From NCBI GenBank assembly GCA_012295275.1, contig CM022665.1, forward strand, positions 33,410,022 to 33,474,021: a DNA stretch of 64,000 nt. Reading direction: 5' to 3'. Origin of the DNA: Chrysomallon squamiferum (lineage: Eukaryota > Mollusca > Gastropoda > Neomphalida > Peltospiridae). The position numbers and the translations under genes were made by a program. Position 1 is the first letter of the stretch; the number at the start of each line of letters is the position of its first letter. Positions 62,891-64,000 of this stretch are shown one piece after another. The notes beneath the pieces are model-generated. The model saw only the letters and a program-made list of their open reading frames with translations. It had not been told where the DNA came from and made no database searches.

Positions 62891-63669
62891 TCATAACTTT
62901 TTCAGGCCGAATACTCGGTCCAAAAAGGTTCTGGATCTTCGTTTATAATCTATTATTTCTTTGCACAAAATATGAAAGGCTTCGGTGACTTTAAGAACAT
63001 CTTCTGATGCAGATACTTCAAGAAAAGGACACCCAAAGGCTAATGCCAATTTCAAACCTGAAAGTATATGCAAAATAATGCAAATTTTAAAATAATAATA
63101 ATAATAATAATAAATAATAAAAAAGTGTCGAAAGAAATTGATTTTATTCTGAACTGCTCTATAAATACAATATTTAAGATTATTTTTCAGTTTCATCAAA
63201 ATAATAAATAAATAAACTAGATAATACCTTCATCGTGTGTTATTTGTCTTACATGAGCTAAGTCACATTTATTCCCAACTATAATAACAGGTGCATGGCC
63301 TGCCTTTTTGGCTTCTTCGACTTTCTTATACATATCCTGCAATATATCGAAACTTTTCCGGCAAGTCACAGAATAAACTAACATAAATCCGTCTGCCCAA
63401 CGTAATACGTCTTCTCTAGCGCCCATATCATCATTCTGTTAAAGAGATAAAATTAATGGATATTTAATTTGTAATAAATAAAAAATAATAAGATAAACGC
63501 CGGCAAATAAATATCTCTCTCTCTCTTTCTCACTCACACACACACACACGCACACACACACGCACCCACAAACAACAACACAGAAAGTGACTTACGCGTG
63601 ATCTAGTATCAAGAAGTTCAAATGCTGTTGATTCCCCGTCAATATTCGTCATACACTTGTATTTAGCTT
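62891..63669 (-). CDS. Ras-like small GTPase, RASL12/RERG type (3' exons)
   Basis: Three minus-strand exons join in phase: 63669-63596, 63435-63228 and 63057-62891, ending at a TGA. The first exon here enters with two bases of a split codon, so at least one exon with the P-loop lies beyond the window's right end or was not found. Motifs: a switch I/II strand NIDGESTAFELLDTRSR, then WADGFMLVYSV, the G4 guanine-specificity motif as GNKCDL, and G5 as EVSAS. The usual DTAGQ is DTRSR here, so the conserved glycine and catalytic glutamine are absent. The RASL12/RERG group is known for such loss. The C-terminus is basic and lacks a CaaX box, so no prenylation is expected. Probably a signalling GTPase with altered hydrolysis; the exact orthologue is not settled. 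Confidence 0.85.
63095..63121 (+). repeat. (AAT)n microsatellite in a GTPase-gene intron
   Basis: A run of AAT/ATA trinucleotides between the last two exons of the Ras-like gene. Confidence 0.8.
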
Positions 63670-64000
63670 CTGTTAAAAATAAAATATACACACACCTGCA
63701 CACACACACATATATAAATATGATAATCAAAAATTTATACATCAAGAAAAAATACAAGACTTTAGCTTCTACTTAACATCGGCTATAAAGAGACATCTGC
63801 AATTTGTGCTCGCGTTAAAGGTTTCAAAATAGTTTGAACCGAATTTTACTAAGATGAAGTTAGCAAATATTATTCTCTCTGTAAACTGCCTTAGGTGTAA
63901 TATTTCGATGACTAATGAAAGATTATTTAAAATAATAATAATAATAATAATGGCAACATATTAATGGTATAAAAACAAATTTACTGTTATTTTCATATTC

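Noticed and set aside
63530-63757. Minus-strand 75-codon frame including CA repeats
   Set aside because: Only its middle part, 63669-63596, is the GTPase exon; the rest is intron and microsatellite read-through.
1-64000. CRISPR arrays, operons, ribosome binding sites, rRNA or tRNA genes
   Set aside because: The window is eukaryotic nuclear DNA with spliced genes; no regularly spaced repeats with unique spacers and no convincing tRNA or rRNA were seen by eye. A tRNAscan/Infernal run would be needed to exclude small RNAs fully.

Overview
This window looks like AT-rich nuclear DNA from an invertebrate animal, most likely a mollusc or other lophotrochozoan. That placement is an inference from gene style and from the transposon mix. 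Genes are split into short exons with clean GT-AG introns, simple repeats are abundant, and transposon debris is dense. Nothing prokaryotic is present. All gene models below were assembled by hand from splice signals and reading phase.

Three genuine host genes are visible. (1) A mitochondrial TFB2M-type rRNA dimethyltransferase/transcription factor lies on the minus strand in eight phase-consistent exons (31746 down to 26731, 342 codons). (2) A large plus-strand gene at 44793-57839 has sixteen coding exons whose phases all agree (1457 codons). It encodes, in order, an acidic N-terminal region, a methyl-CpG-binding domain (MBD), a PHD finger, an F-box and leucine-rich repeats. This recalls KDM2/FBXL19, but with an MBD where those proteins have a CXXC finger, and it is the most interesting item here. 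(3) The 3' three exons of a Ras-superfamily GTPase of the RASL12/RERG kind lie on the minus strand at 63669-62891; its first exon or exons lie outside the window.

The rest is mostly transposon-derived or empty. Region by region: 1-821 holds a fold-back-type repeat and a decayed transposon coding fragment; 4140-6130 a decayed transposase-like gene; 8595-9301 a pogo/Tigger-like element with perfect TA target duplication; 11134-12250 (minus) a decayed FLYWCH/MULE transposase; 16845-20970 (minus) a decayed LINE; 22384-23339 a TIR element with TA duplication; 33338-33455 a lone pogo-like end; 33698-34306 a fold-back element with arms of about 190 bp; 39044-44128 (minus) a nearly full-length but frameshifted I/Nimb-type LINE with ORF1, endonuclease, reverse transcriptase and RNase H. 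Between 59860 and 61390 on the minus strand there are gene-like remnants, including a zinc-ribbon frame with an in-frame TGA where the fourth cysteine would be expected.

The host genes do not form an obvious pathway. TFB2M acts in mitochondrial gene expression, the MBD/PHD/F-box protein is probably a nuclear chromatin/ubiquitin-ligase adaptor, and the GTPase is a signalling protein.
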